From assembly GCA_016861025.1 (NCBI GenBank), contig BOKO01000003.1, forward strand, positions 128,001-192,000: 64,000 bases of DNA, written 5' to 3'. The translations under genes and the position numbers were made by a program. The notes below the pieces were generated by a model. That model was given only the letters and a program-made list of their open reading frames with translations, had not been told where the DNA came from and did not search any database. This document shows, one piece after another, positions 19,695-33,457 of this stretch. Positions within the stretch are counted from its first letter, which is position 1. Every line of letters begins with the position of its first letter. This stretch comes from Chloroflexota bacterium (GTDB lineage: Bacteria; Chloroflexota; Anaerolineae; Caldilineales; Caldilineaceae).

Positions 19695-20615
19695 ATGGCT
19701 ATGCGCGCTGACTACATCTGGATGAACGGAAAGATCATTCCCTGGGATGAGGCGCAGGTGCACGTCTTTACTCACGCACTGCACTATGGCAGCAGCGTCT
19801 TTGAGGGCATCCGCGTCTATGAGACAGTAAAGGGGCCTGCGATCTTCCGCGGGCGCGAACATTACGAACGTCTGCTCTACAGCGCCAAAGTCGCCCGCAT
19901 TCCTTCTCCCTACACGGTGGATGAATACATGCAGGCCACGATCGATGTGGTGCGCGCCAACAAGCAGCGCAGCGCCTATATCCGTCCGCTTGTCTTCCGC
20001 GGCTATAACACGCTTGGCGTCGATGGTCGCGGCTGCCCGGTCGAGGTGATCGTCGCCTCGGTGCCGTGGGGCGCGTATCTCGGCAAGGAAGGGCTGGAAC
20101 AGGGCGTCGATGTTCAGGTCAGCTCATGGCGACGCATGGCGCCCGACACGACCAGCGCGCTGGCGAAGATCGGTGGACAATATGTCAACAGCCAGAATGT
20201 CGTCATGGAGGCGCGCGACAATGGTTTCACCGAGGGCATTGCGCTCGATGTCAACGGCTATGTCTCCGAAGGCAGCGGTGAGAACATCTTCTTGATTATA
20301 AAGGGCAAAATCTACACGCCGCCGCTCGCCAACAGCATTCTCGGCGGCATCACGCGTGACTGCGCCACGCAGATTGCGCAAGAACTGGGCTACACGGTCG
20401 TCGAATCGGTCATCCCGCGTGAAATGCTCTACATGGCTGACGAAATCTTCTTCACCGGCACCGCCGCCGAGATCACACCTGTGCGCTCGGTGGATCGCAT
20501 GCCGGTCGGTGAAGGAAAGCGCGGCCCGATTACAGAGCGCATCCAGGCGCGCTTCTTCGGCATTGTTGAGGGTGAGCTGCCCGATACGCACAACTGGTTG
20601 ACAATGGTGGAGTAA
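19695..20615 (+). CDS. ilvE: Branched-chain amino acid aminotransferase
   Basis: PLP fold-type IV transaminase that interconverts valine, leucine and isoleucine with their 2-oxo acids. The 306-aa product starts at the ATG at 19695, 8 nt after AAGGAG; an earlier ATG at 19674 precedes the ribosome binding site and is unlikely. Family signatures include HALHYGSSVFEGIR near the N-terminus, the PLP lysine in ALAKIGGQYVNS, EGSGENIF, and the C-terminal DEIFFTGTAAEITPV. Length fits class IV bacterial IlvE (about 305 aa). A stem-loop follows 9 bp after the stop. Confidence 0.95.
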   Translation: MAMRADYIWMNGKIIPWDEAQVHVFTHALHYGSSVFEGIRVYETVKGPAIFRGREHYERLLYSAKVARIPSPYTVDEYMQATIDVVRANKQRSAYIRPLVFRGYNTLGVDGRGCPVEVIVASVPWGAYLGKEGLEQGVDVQVSSWRRMAPDTTSALAKIGGQYVNSQNVVMEARDNGFTEGIALDVNGYVSEGSGENIFLIIKGKIYTPPLANSILGGITRDCATQIAQELGYTVVESVIPREMLYMADEIFFTGTAAEITPVRSVDRMPVGEGKRGPITERIQARFFGIVEGELPDTHNWLTMVE

Positions 20616-20624
20616 CGACGCTAC

Positions 20625-20660
20625 AGGTGACAGTCACTGACACAGGTGACTGTCACACCT
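20625..20660 (+). terminator. Stem-loop downstream of ilvE
   Basis: AGGTGACAGTCAC pairs with GTGACTGTCAC-ACCT (11 bp plus a 2-nt bulge), beginning 9 bp after the ilvE stop. No T-run follows, so termination would be weak or factor-dependent. Confidence 0.5.
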
Positions 20661-20747
20661 TGATTGTTTCACACCCTGGAACCGAGCCTCTCCATCTCAG
20701 CGTTGGGTTGCAAACATGACGCGCGTTGCACAAAGGAGAGAAACACA

Positions 20748-22070
20748 ATGACCTATCTCGAACGCATCCGCATTGCACATGCCGACCCCGAACAGCTTGA
20801 GCAGACTTATCGCACTGCCCTACAAAGCGGCGACGATGATGCATTTGCAGGCGCCATCGAAGACGCCTATGCCGAAGCGCCCGACAACTTGCTTTTTAGC
20901 GCCTGGCACTATCGTCTGGCGTACGAAGTCATCCGGCCAATGCGTCGCGCCGTCCCGTGGATGGTCGCCATCCTCCTCGCTGTAACTAACGGGCTAATCT
21001 TCTGGTGGCTCTCCGCCGACCAGTATGTGATCAAGGTGGGTGGGCAGAGCCATTTACCGCTGTTTCTAATCGTTTGGGCGCCGATCAGCGCCGTCTTTGT
21101 GCTAATGTTGCTGGTCGCCAGCGGTGCGAAACAGTCGCGCTGGGCGGCGTTGCTTGGCGTTGCGATCCTTGCCCTCGGTGCATATCCATTGTGGGCGCAT
21201 ACGCTGATTGGTGCACAAACGCTGGAGCGGCACTACCTTGATCAAATGGTTCCACACCTGGCGCTGTTGGCGTGGTCAGCGGTGGGATTGTTTGTGCTGC
21301 GCGGTCGGGCTGACGCGTCAAACCGTTTTGCCTTTCTGATCAAGTCGCTGGAAATCTTCATCATGGGCGGGTTGTTTGCCATCGCCGGCGGCATTTTTAC
21401 GGGGATCACAGCCGGGTTGTTCGAGGCGCTGGCGATCACCTTGCCCGATGTTGTCATGCGTTTGCTTGTGGCCGGCGGCTTCGGGTTGATCCCTATTCTG
21501 GCGGTGACTGTGATCTATGATGCAACTGCGGCGCCCGCTGCGCAATCTTTCGACGACGGGCTGAGCCGAGTCATTGCCACCTTGATGCGAGTGCTGCTGC
21601 CGCTGACGCTATTGGTGCTCGTCATCTACCTCGGCTTCATTCCGTTTCGTTTTTGGGAGCCGTTCCAAAATCGGGATGTGCTGATTATCTACAACGCCAT
21701 GCTCTTTGCGGTGGTTGCCTTGCTGGTGGGCGCAACGCCGATCCAACCAGGGGCGCTGACGCCTGGGTTGCGCTTCTGGCTGCGTCGTGGTTTGATTGCC
21801 GTTGCGTTGCTGGCGGTTGTGGTCAGCGTGTATGCGCTGGCGGCGATCGGCTATCGCACCTGGGAGGGCGGCATAACGCTCAATCGACTGACCATCATCG
21901 GTTGGAATGTGATTAACATCGCCATTTTGTCGCTATTGTTGATCCGTCAGCGCCGCGCCGGCGAACACGCCTGGCCTCAGGCGATGCAAGCAGCGTTTGG
22001 CGCTGGAATGCCGGTCTACGTGGGATGGGCAATGTTTGTCGTGTTGGCGACGCCATGGCTGTTCCGCTAA
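20748..22070 (+). CDS. Polytopic membrane protein (possibly DUF4153-like)
   Basis: A 440-aa integral membrane protein of uncertain function. The ATG at 20748 follows AAAGGAG at good spacing; the upstream extension lacks hydrophobic or conserved features. About 65 cytoplasmic residues (TYLERIRIAHADPEQLEQ) precede about eleven to twelve transmembrane helices, the first being VPWMVAILLAVTNGLIFWWL. A loop containing FRFWEPFQNRDVLIIYN recalls DUF4153 proteins, but I am not sure of the assignment. It lies between ilvE and the convergent hyuB gene and shows no operon partner. Confidence 0.6.
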   Translation: MTYLERIRIAHADPEQLEQTYRTALQSGDDDAFAGAIEDAYAEAPDNLLFSAWHYRLAYEVIRPMRRAVPWMVAILLAVTNGLIFWWLSADQYVIKVGGQSHLPLFLIVWAPISAVFVLMLLVASGAKQSRWAALLGVAILALGAYPLWAHTLIGAQTLERHYLDQMVPHLALLAWSAVGLFVLRGRADASNRFAFLIKSLEIFIMGGLFAIAGGIFTGITAGLFEALAITLPDVVMRLLVAGGFGLIPILAVTVIYDATAAPAAQSFDDGLSRVIATLMRVLLPLTLLVLVIYLGFIPFRFWEPFQNRDVLIIYNAMLFAVVALLVGATPIQPGALTPGLRFWLRRGLIAVALLAVVVSVYALAAIGYRTWEGGITLNRLTIIGWNVINIAILSLLLIRQRRAGEHAWPQAMQAAFGAGMPVYVGWAMFVVLATPWLFR

Positions 22071-22139
22071 AAGCAGCGTTGGAATCCAATCTAAAGGCAC
22101 AGCAATAAATCATAAGGGTTTCTTCGGTAAGAATTGCCG

Positions 22140-23759
22140 TCATTTCTTTCCCCAACCACCGCCCCCTGGCGTTTCCACGCGCAGCCGATCGCCAGTGTGT
22201 AATCGCCGTGTGAACTTGGACGGCAGCATTTCTTCCATCCCGTTGGCATGAATGAGTATGTTGCGCCCTGGCTGTCCTGCTTCACCGCCGGCAAGTCCCC
22301 ACGGTGCAACGGCGCGGCGTTCGCTGATCATGGTGACGGTGGCGCTGGTCAGCAGCTCGTACTCGCGCACGATGCCATCGCCGCCGTGATGCGTTCCTGC
22401 GCCGCCGCTGCCTGTACGTACGCCATACCGCCGCACGCGAAAGGGGTAGACGATCTCCAGCGCCTCGACTGGCGTGTTAAGCGTGTTGGTCATGTGCACC
22501 TGCACACCGCTTAACCCATCGCCCGCTGGACTGGCGCCCATACCGCCGCCGATTGTTTCATAGTAGGCGAAGGGTTTGCCATCGTTGCGCAGCCCACCGA
22601 TGGTGAGGTTGTTCATTGTGCCCTGGCTGGCGGCGGGGACGCGGTCGGGCAATGCCTGCGCCAGCGCGCCGAGCACCACGTCGGTGATGCGTTGCGAGGT
22701 CTCGACATTGCCGGCGGCGACCGCAGCGGGTGGCGCAGCATTGACCAATGAGTTCTCCGGCGCAATGACATGCACCGGCGCAAAACAACCTTCGTTCATC
22801 GGGATGTCGGCGTCGATCAGGCAGCGCATGACGTAATAGCAGGCGGACTGGGTGATGGCGATCACGGCGTTGAGCGAGCCGTGCACCACCGGCGCTGTGC
22901 CGCTGAAGTCAAAGGTGATTGTGTCGCCCGCAATTGTCGCCGTCACCCGAATCGGGATGAGCGTAAGCTGGTCGCCTTCAATCAATTCGATCACATCCTC
23001 GAAGGCGTAGACGCCGTCGGGCCAACTCGCGATCGTGGCGCGTGTGATGCGTTCGCTGTACGTCTGCAAATGTGTGCAATAGGCGAGCACCTCGGCGCGC
23101 CCGTGCCTCGCCACGAGTTCACGCAGCCGGCGCGCGCCGATGGCAGCCGCCGCGCGCTGCGCCGCCAGATCGCCGCGGCGTTCGTCGGGCGTGCGCACAT
23201 TGCGCAGGATCAGGGCGAGCGCATCCTCGTTGAGCACGCCGCCGCGATAGAGCTTGAGCGGCGGGATGATGATGCCTTCCTGAAAAATCTCGGTGGAAAG
23301 CGGCAGCGAACCGGGCGTCATCCCACCCACATCGGCATGGTGGGCGCGGCTGGCAACGAAGAAGGCAGGGGTAATGGGGCGGTGCGACACAGGCACGCCC
23401 TCTCTCCCCCTCTCCCCCTCTCCCATTCCCCCATCCTCGACAAACACTGGCGCAATCATCGTAATATCCGGCAGATGGTTACCCCCCTCGAAGGGATCGT
23501 TGACGATGACAATGTCGCCCTCTTCCCAGGTTGGGAAGCGATTGAGGATGGTGCGCACGCTGGCAGGCATGGCGCCGAGATGCGCCGGGATGTGTGCAGC
23601 CTGTGCGACCAGGTTCCCCTGTCCGTCGAAGAGCGCACACGAAAAGTCCAGGCGCTCCTTGATGTTGGGCGAATAAGCCGTGCGCCGCAACGTGACGCCC
23701 ATTTCCTCGGCGACGCCGGCAAAACGATGACGATAGAGTTGAAGCGTGATTGGATCCAT
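22140..23759 (-). CDS. hyuB: Hydantoinase B / oxoprolinase-type subunit with in-frame repeat insertion
   Basis: Beta-type subunit of ATP-dependent N-methylhydantoinase / 5-oxoprolinase / acetophenone carboxylase-like enzymes. The 539-aa protein starts MDPITLQLYRHRFAGVAEEMG and has the family motifs SPNIKERLDFSCALFD, NDPFEGGNHLPD, ASRAHHADVGGMTPGS and a Gly-rich GGGMGASPAG. The usual partner HyuA is not adjacent in this window. A stretch of about 24 residues (about 107-130, GGMGEGERGREG...) interrupts the conserved PVFV...AFFVASR segment and maps to a DNA repeat element at 23361-23434. The gene is convergent with the membrane protein at 20748. Confidence 0.9.
   Translation of the reverse strand: MDPITLQLYRHRFAGVAEEMGVTLRRTAYSPNIKERLDFSCALFDGQGNLVAQAAHIPAHLGAMPASVRTILNRFPTWEEGDIVIVNDPFEGGNHLPDITMIAPVFVEDGGMGEGERGREGVPVSHRPITPAFFVASRAHHADVGGMTPGSLPLSTEIFQEGIIIPPLKLYRGGVLNEDALALILRNVRTPDERRGDLAAQRAAAAIGARRLRELVARHGRAEVLAYCTHLQTYSERITRATIASWPDGVYAFEDVIELIEGDQLTLIPIRVTATIAGDTITFDFSGTAPVVHGSLNAVIAITQSACYYVMRCLIDADIPMNEGCFAPVHVIAPENSLVNAAPPAAVAAGNVETSQRITDVVLGALAQALPDRVPAASQGTMNNLTIGGLRNDGKPFAYYETIGGGMGASPAGDGLSGVQVHMTNTLNTPVEALEIVYPFRVRRYGVRTGSGGAGTHHGGDGIVREYELLTSATVTMISERRAVAPWGLAGGEAGQPGRNILIHANGMEEMLPSKFTRRLHTGDRLRVETPGGGGWGKK
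23361..23434. repeat. Purine/pyrimidine repeat inside hyuB
   Basis: A short left arm (GAAGGCAGGGGTAATGGGG) and a long pyrimidine arm (CTCTCTCCCCCTCTCCCCC, then CTCCCATTCCCCC) like the right arms of the GGAGATT family. It is translated in frame within hyuB. Confidence 0.6.
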
Positions 23760-23768
23760 GGTTGCGGA

Positions 23769-23911
23769 TGAGAAGAAAATTGAAGATTGAGAGATTGGAG
23801 ATTAAGAGATTGGAGATTGGAGATTGGTGATTCACTACGTCTGCCGGCGGTTTGCCCGCCCCACAATCTCAAATCTCCCAATCTCCAATCTCTAGTCTCC
23901 AATCTCCAGTC
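23769..23911. repeat. Complete GGAGATT-family inverted repeat between hyuB and phhB
   Basis: The left arm has at least five GGAGATT/GAGATT units; the right arm has their complement (AATCTCC units), around a GC-rich centre with its own small hairpin (CTGCCGGCGGTTTGCCCGCC). It fills the intergenic gap and runs up to the phhB stop codon, so it lies in the 3' region of phhB and just upstream of hyuB. Confidence 0.85.
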
Positions 23912-24202
23912 TTATAAAACTGCTTCAATCTTTCTTGCCAGCGTCACGTCCAGCGCGCTGATCTGGTTGCCGGCTTCGTGGGTGACCAGATCGATCACGA
24001 CCTTATTCCACACGTTGAACCATTCGGGGTGATGGTTCATGGTGTTGGCTTCGATGGCGACTTTGGTCATGAAGCCAAAGGCGGCCGTGAAGTCGGCGAA
24101 CTTGAATTCCTTGTGCAGTTTGCCGTCAACGACGCTCCAGCCGGGCAGTTCCTGGAGCGCCGCCTTGACCTGTGCGTCGGACAAAGCGATGGTTGAAGGC
24201 AT
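23912..24202 (-). CDS. phhB: Pterin-4a-carbinolamine dehydratase
   Basis: Dehydrates 4a-hydroxytetrahydropterin to regenerate the pterin cofactor; small cytoplasmic enzyme of 96 aa, the usual length. The start ATG at 24202 follows GGAGGG at 8 nt; a longer upstream reading would overlap the protease gene. The active-site signature is intact: NTMNHHPEW with the His-His pair, NKVVIDLVTH with the third His, and AGNQISALD. No phenylalanine hydroxylase gene is nearby, so it may serve pterin or molybdopterin metabolism more broadly. Confidence 0.95.
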   Translation of the reverse strand: MPSTIALSDAQVKAALQELPGWSVVDGKLHKEFKFADFTAAFGFMTKVAIEANTMNHHPEWFNVWNKVVIDLVTHEAGNQISALDVTLARKIEAVL

Positions 24203-24233
24203 CGTATTCCCTCCATCATTCTTGCATGAAATA

Positions 24234-26102
24234 TCAGTTTCGTGACTGCGGTGCATCCAATGTTGGAGCCAGGGTGGCCGGATAGACGTCAAGCGTCGAT
24301 GCAGCGCCGGCAATATAGCCGACCGACAGATTCAGCGCTCCGCCAAGTTGCGCATTGTTCGGAGCAGCAAGCTGCTTATTTTTTGCAGCTTCGGCATCGA
24401 CGACGGTGCTGAACGGGAGAAAGCTCGCTACTTCAATGTGATACGTTACACCCGCTGCTGCTGCGAATGACACGAGCGACTGAATCCCCCCGAAATCGTC
24501 GTTGCATGCCACCTGCGTCAGCGCGCCGCGTTCGCCAATAAACACCGCAAGCACAGTGTCGTAGCTGCTGCCAAAAGTGTTGATTTGAACAGGCCCCGTG
24601 GTCGGCGCCATCAGTTGATACCAGACGGTGGCGCCGCCTGTAGAGCCTATGCACAAGATTGGATCATCGCTCGCAATCGTGGCGCCGGTCGTGTCCATGG
24701 CATGGACAAAGGGAAGCGGCGTTGCGACAACCGGCTGTGCAAAGTCATCGTTGGCTGGCGGCGGAATCGGCGTTGGCGTTGGCGTTGCCTCTGGCCCGAC
24801 GATGAGCGGCATATAGGAACGCTCGAGCTCACCAATCGTTAGCCAGTAGCGCGTAGAAGGTCCATAGGTTTGTCCGTAGGCGTCTGGCAGCAACTCGACG
24901 CTGGCATAGATCGGCCCGGTGCGATCCGCTTTCCAGTCGAGGCGCGCTGATTGCTCAAAAACAAACTCCTCCCACGGCTGCCATCCAGGTTCAGTGCTTT
25001 CGGTGTAGGTGATCGGTGTGCGCCCGTCGCCATCGAAAAGCCAGATAACCGTCTTGAGCAGCGGGACAGTTGTGGTGATACGCCCGGTCAGGAACATGTA
25101 CTCCCTTCCCTCCTCCACATCGAGTCGCACCCAGTCCTGGTCACCCATTTCATGAAAGGTGTGCATTTGATGGGAGATAGGTCCCGCCAGTTGCTGTGCA
25201 TCGGCGGGATAGTTGTCCGGTTCGAATGCGTCGCCGCCACGGCACGATAGCGCGTTCGGGTCGGCCGTGCAGGCTTCAATCCATTCGGTGAAGCGCGAAA
25301 CGCGCATGAAGACATCGTACATGCCAACGGCGACGCAACCGGACGGCCCCCAACTGACGACGCCGATCTGCGTCCACGAAGCGTCGGACTGCTGCACCAT
25401 CAGCGGGCCGCCGCTGTCGCCGTAACAGGCGCCCATCGTCAAGGTTTCGTAGCCAGCGCACAGCATGTTGTCGGTGATGGTGGTGAAGTACACGTTGCGC
25501 CCACATCGCACATTGTCGACCAGCGGCAGCGACACCTCGCGCAGGGCGTCAGGAAAATCAAAAAGCCAGCCCGACGTGCTCTTGGCGCCCCATCCGATCA
25601 CTGTGGCGCGCAAATAGTCCAGCTCCGACGTCCCAGAAATCGCCTTGTACAGCGAAATCGGCGTGTATGTCACCGGCGTCGAAAGGCGGATCAGGGAGAT
25701 GTCGTTGTCCAGTTGTGTGGGATCATAGTCCGGATGAGGGATGATCTGCGCGCTGGCGATGCGCACACCGCTGTCAGAGAGACGGTGCGCGCCGACAAGT
25801 ACATCGATCATCGAGACTTCCTTCCCTTCGGTGCAATGGGCGGCGGTCAACACCCAATCTTCGGCGATCAAAGAACCGCCGCAGAATTGCCCTTGAAAGG
25901 CGTTGGGTTCAAAGCGCGAGACCAGCGCCACCTGCCAGGGATAGGCGCCGGGCTGCGCCTCGCGCCCGCCTAAAATGTCTGGATCGTTGGCTGGCGCTTG
26001 CGCCGCCACGCCGCCGATCAGCAACATGGTGGCGCCTGCCGCCAACATGAACAGTAGTGCGATCAATCCGAACTTACGAAGAGAATCATATTTTGTTGTC
26101 AT
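24234..26102 (-). CDS. Secreted chymotrypsin-fold (S1) serine protease with PPC-like C-terminal domain
   Basis: Exported protease of 622 aa, starting at ATG 26102 with GGAGG 8 nt upstream. After the signal peptide and a short pro-region, the mature S1 domain opens ILGGREAQPGAYPWQV. The triad is H89 (LTAAHC), D134 (DNDISLIRL) and S230 (GDSGGPL). The residue at the base of the specificity pocket, six before the Ser, is Gly (G224) rather than Asp, so trypsin-like cleavage after Lys/Arg is not expected. A middle beta domain ends in SYMPLIVG, followed by a Thr/Pro linker and a pre-peptidase C-terminal-like domain (DDFAQPVV... NDDFGG). Confidence 0.92.
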   Translation of the reverse strand: MTTKYDSLRKFGLIALLFMLAAGATMLLIGGVAAQAPANDPDILGGREAQPGAYPWQVALVSRFEPNAFQGQFCGGSLIAEDWVLTAAHCTEGKEVSMIDVLVGAHRLSDSGVRIASAQIIPHPDYDPTQLDNDISLIRLSTPVTYTPISLYKAISGTSELDYLRATVIGWGAKSTSGWLFDFPDALREVSLPLVDNVRCGRNVYFTTITDNMLCAGYETLTMGACYGDSGGPLMVQQSDASWTQIGVVSWGPSGCVAVGMYDVFMRVSRFTEWIEACTADPNALSCRGGDAFEPDNYPADAQQLAGPISHQMHTFHEMGDQDWVRLDVEEGREYMFLTGRITTTVPLLKTVIWLFDGDGRTPITYTESTEPGWQPWEEFVFEQSARLDWKADRTGPIYASVELLPDAYGQTYGPSTRYWLTIGELERSYMPLIVGPEATPTPTPIPPPANDDFAQPVVATPLPFVHAMDTTGATIASDDPILCIGSTGGATVWYQLMAPTTGPVQINTFGSSYDTVLAVFIGERGALTQVACNDDFGGIQSLVSFAAAAGVTYHIEVASFLPFSTVVDAEAAKNKQLAAPNNAQLGGALNLSVGYIAGAASTLDVYPATLAPTLDAPQSRN

Positions 26103-26332
26103 AAGGGCCTCCGGCGTGATGAAACAACACGGCCTTTGTTGATGGGCCGCAACGCCCTCAAACACCGGGCACTGCGCAGGACAGAAAGACTTGATCAGGT
26201 CCAGTGTGCCGGGGAGGGCTGTTCCATCGCGTCAGACGCACATGATGGATGGATATGTCCGATTGCCAGCAGGCTGGAGAGAACACCTACAATCGATCAA
26301 TGACGTTATCGACGCCACTCTAACATACTTTT

Positions 26333-29014
<2,682 letters not shown>

Positions 29015-29038
29015 AGTGAAAGTTTGAAATTAGGCGAC

Positions 29039-29123
29039 TTGGAGATTAAGAGATTGGAGATTGGAGATTGATCTCGTCGCTCAGGCGGCAATTAATCTTC
29101 AATCTCTAATCTCCAATCTCCCT
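29039..29123. repeat. GGAGATT-family inverted repeat upstream of mutS
   Basis: It fills the gap between the SMP-30 gene stop (29124) and the mutS start (29014): left arm GGAGATTAAGAGATTGGAG, centre TCTCGTCGCTCAGGCGGC, right arm AATCTCTAATCTCCAATCTC. Any mutS promoter or ribosome binding site must lie within or after it. Confidence 0.85.
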
Positions 29124-30125
<1,002 letters not shown>

Positions 30126-30157
30126 CGTCAGCACCTCCCTATTAATACCTCCCTAGA

Positions 30158-30281
30158 AAGGGGCGAGGGGCGAAACACCCGTTCCCCATGCTCATTGTTT
30201 GTTGTGTCACAACAGGGCGAGACCGAGACTCTGCGGTTGAGAACCGCAGCTACGATGACGCGATCTCGCCCCTCGCCCCTT
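30158..30281. repeat. Nested GC-rich inverted repeat element
   Basis: Perfect 16-bp terminal arms (AAGGGGCGAGGGGCGA at 30158-30173 and its complement at 30266-30281) enclose a second arm pair (GGGCGAGA/TCTCGCCC) and a perfect 8-bp hairpin CTGCGGTT-GAG-AACCGCAG at 30231-30249. It lies between the lyase stop and the lactonase start and could act as a terminator or mobile-type palindromic element. No ORF inside. Confidence 0.8.
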
Positions 30282-30298
30282 GTCCCTCGCAACTCATT

Positions 30299-31711
30299 CT
30301 ACACCGGCTCGAAGCGCGCCTGGAAGAAGCGCAGATACTTCGGCTCGTAGACCATGCGCAGCCCGTGCACCTTTTCCCGCTCGTCATACGCCGCCTTGAC
30401 CGCCTCGGCGACGACATCCATGTGCGCTTGCGTGTAGACGCGGCGTGGGATGGTCAGGCGCACCAACTCTAGCTTGGGGTAGCGATGGTCGCCGGTGGCC
30501 GGGTCGCGCCCGGCGCTGACCACCCCGCGCTCCATCGAGCGAATGCCGGAGTCGAGATACAACTGCGCGGCGAGCGTCTGCGCTGGAAAACGATCCTGCG
30601 GAATGTGCGCGTAGATCGCTTTTGCATCGAGGAAAATGGCGTGACCACCGACTGGCTGCACGATGGGGATGCCCCAATCGGTCAATAGTTCGCCGAGATA
30701 GAGCACCTGACCGATCCGCGCGTTCATGTGGTCGTCCTGCAGTGCCTCCTCGATGCCGATGGCGAGCGCCTCCATGTCGCGCCCGGCCATACCGCCGTAG
30801 GTGTGCAGCCCTTCATAGACGACGACCAGGTTGCTTGCCGCCTCGAAGAGGTCTTCGTGGTTCATCGCCAGCCAGCCGCCGATGTTGACCAGGTGATCCT
30901 TTTTGGCGCTCATCCACGCGCCGTCGGTGTAGCTGCAAAACTCTTTGACGATGGCGGCGATTGGCTTTTCCTGATAGCCTTCCTCACGTTGCTGGATGAA
31001 CCAGGCGTTCTCCGCCAGGCGTGTGGCGTCGAGGTAGACGCGAATGCCGTAGCGGTTGCAGAGTTCACGCAACGCCTTGACATTCGCCATGCTCACCGGC
31101 TGCCCGCCCGCCATGTTGACCGTGCCCGCCAGACTGACGTAGGGGATTTTCTCTGCACCGACGCGTTTGATCAAGTCTTCGAGTTTGCCAAGATCGACGT
31201 TGCCCTTGAAGGGGTGCATGTTGGCTGGGTCATGCGCCTCGTCGATGATCACATCCACAAAGGTCCCGCCTGCCAGTTCCTGATGCAGCCGCGTCGTGGT
31301 GAAGTACATGTTGCCGGGGATGACGTCGCCCTGTTTGATCAGCGACCGGCTGATCAGATGTTCGGCGCCGCGCCCCTGATGCGTAGGCACAAGATGCTTG
31401 TAGCCGTAATATTGTTGCACCGCTGCTTCCAGGTGATAGAAGTTGCGGCTGCCAGCGTAGGCTTCGTCGCCCAGCATCATCCCTGCCCACTGGCGGTCGC
31501 TCATCGCGCTCGTGCCGCTGTCGGTGAGCAGGTCGATGTAGACATCCTCCGAACGCAGCAAAAAGGTGTTGTAGCCCGCCTCGGCAATCGCACGCTCGCG
31601 CCCGCCGCGGTCGAGCAGCTTGATCGGCTCGACCATCTTGATCTTCCACGGCTCGGCCCACGACCGCCGCCCGAACTGCTGTCCCATCGTCATCGGTGTG
31701 ATTTGCGTCAT
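30299..31711 (-). CDS. tpl: Tyrosine phenol-lyase (beta-tyrosinase)
   Basis: PLP enzyme cleaving tyrosine to phenol, pyruvate and ammonia. The 470-aa product starts at ATG 31711 after AAAGGAG. It belongs to the tryptophanase/tyrosine phenol-lyase family: PTHQGRGAE, SLAGTVNMAGGQPVSMAN and the PLP lysine in MSAKKDHLVNIGG. The residues that separate the two activities favour tyrosine phenol-lyase. Arg395 in SMERG corresponds to the phenol-binding Arg381 of the Citrobacter enzyme (Ile in tryptophanase), and Phe462 in RFFQARF corresponds to its Phe448. The C-terminus YEPKYLRFFQARF is close to that of tyrosine phenol-lyase. Activity itself is inferred. Confidence 0.85.
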   Translation of the reverse strand: MTQITPMTMGQQFGRRSWAEPWKIKMVEPIKLLDRGGRERAIAEAGYNTFLLRSEDVYIDLLTDSGTSAMSDRQWAGMMLGDEAYAGSRNFYHLEAAVQQYYGYKHLVPTHQGRGAEHLISRSLIKQGDVIPGNMYFTTTRLHQELAGGTFVDVIIDEAHDPANMHPFKGNVDLGKLEDLIKRVGAEKIPYVSLAGTVNMAGGQPVSMANVKALRELCNRYGIRVYLDATRLAENAWFIQQREEGYQEKPIAAIVKEFCSYTDGAWMSAKKDHLVNIGGWLAMNHEDLFEAASNLVVVYEGLHTYGGMAGRDMEALAIGIEEALQDDHMNARIGQVLYLGELLTDWGIPIVQPVGGHAIFLDAKAIYAHIPQDRFPAQTLAAQLYLDSGIRSMERGVVSAGRDPATGDHRYPKLELVRLTIPRRVYTQAHMDVVAEAVKAAYDEREKVHGLRMVYEPKYLRFFQARFEPV

Positions 31712-31767
31712 TGCACAATGCTCCTTTGCATGGCTGTAAAACAAGAACGGAAAAACGTAAGCGTGTG

Positions 31768-33321
<1,554 letters not shown>

Positions 33322-33382
33322 GCACTGCCTCGATTCTTCCTGTCTCGCTGCGTATGCCTACGCACCTGGTCGGACAAAACAA

Positions 33383-33408
33383 TGCCCGGCGCTGCATCAG
33401 GCCGGGCA
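33383..33408 (-). terminator. Rho-independent terminator of greA
   Basis: On the minus strand an 8-bp GC-rich stem (TGCCCGGC with GCCGGGCA) and 10-nt loop are followed by TTGTTTTG. It lies 50 bp beyond the greA stop and before lysS. Confidence 0.75.
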
Positions 33409-33457
33409 CAGAAACAGAGCCACAGAAGACGTTGCGTCTATGGCTGATGCGTTGCGT

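Noticed and set aside
30299..31711. Annotation as tryptophanase (tnaA)
   Set aside because: The Arg in SMERG and the Phe in RFFQARF match tyrosine phenol-lyase, not tryptophanase.
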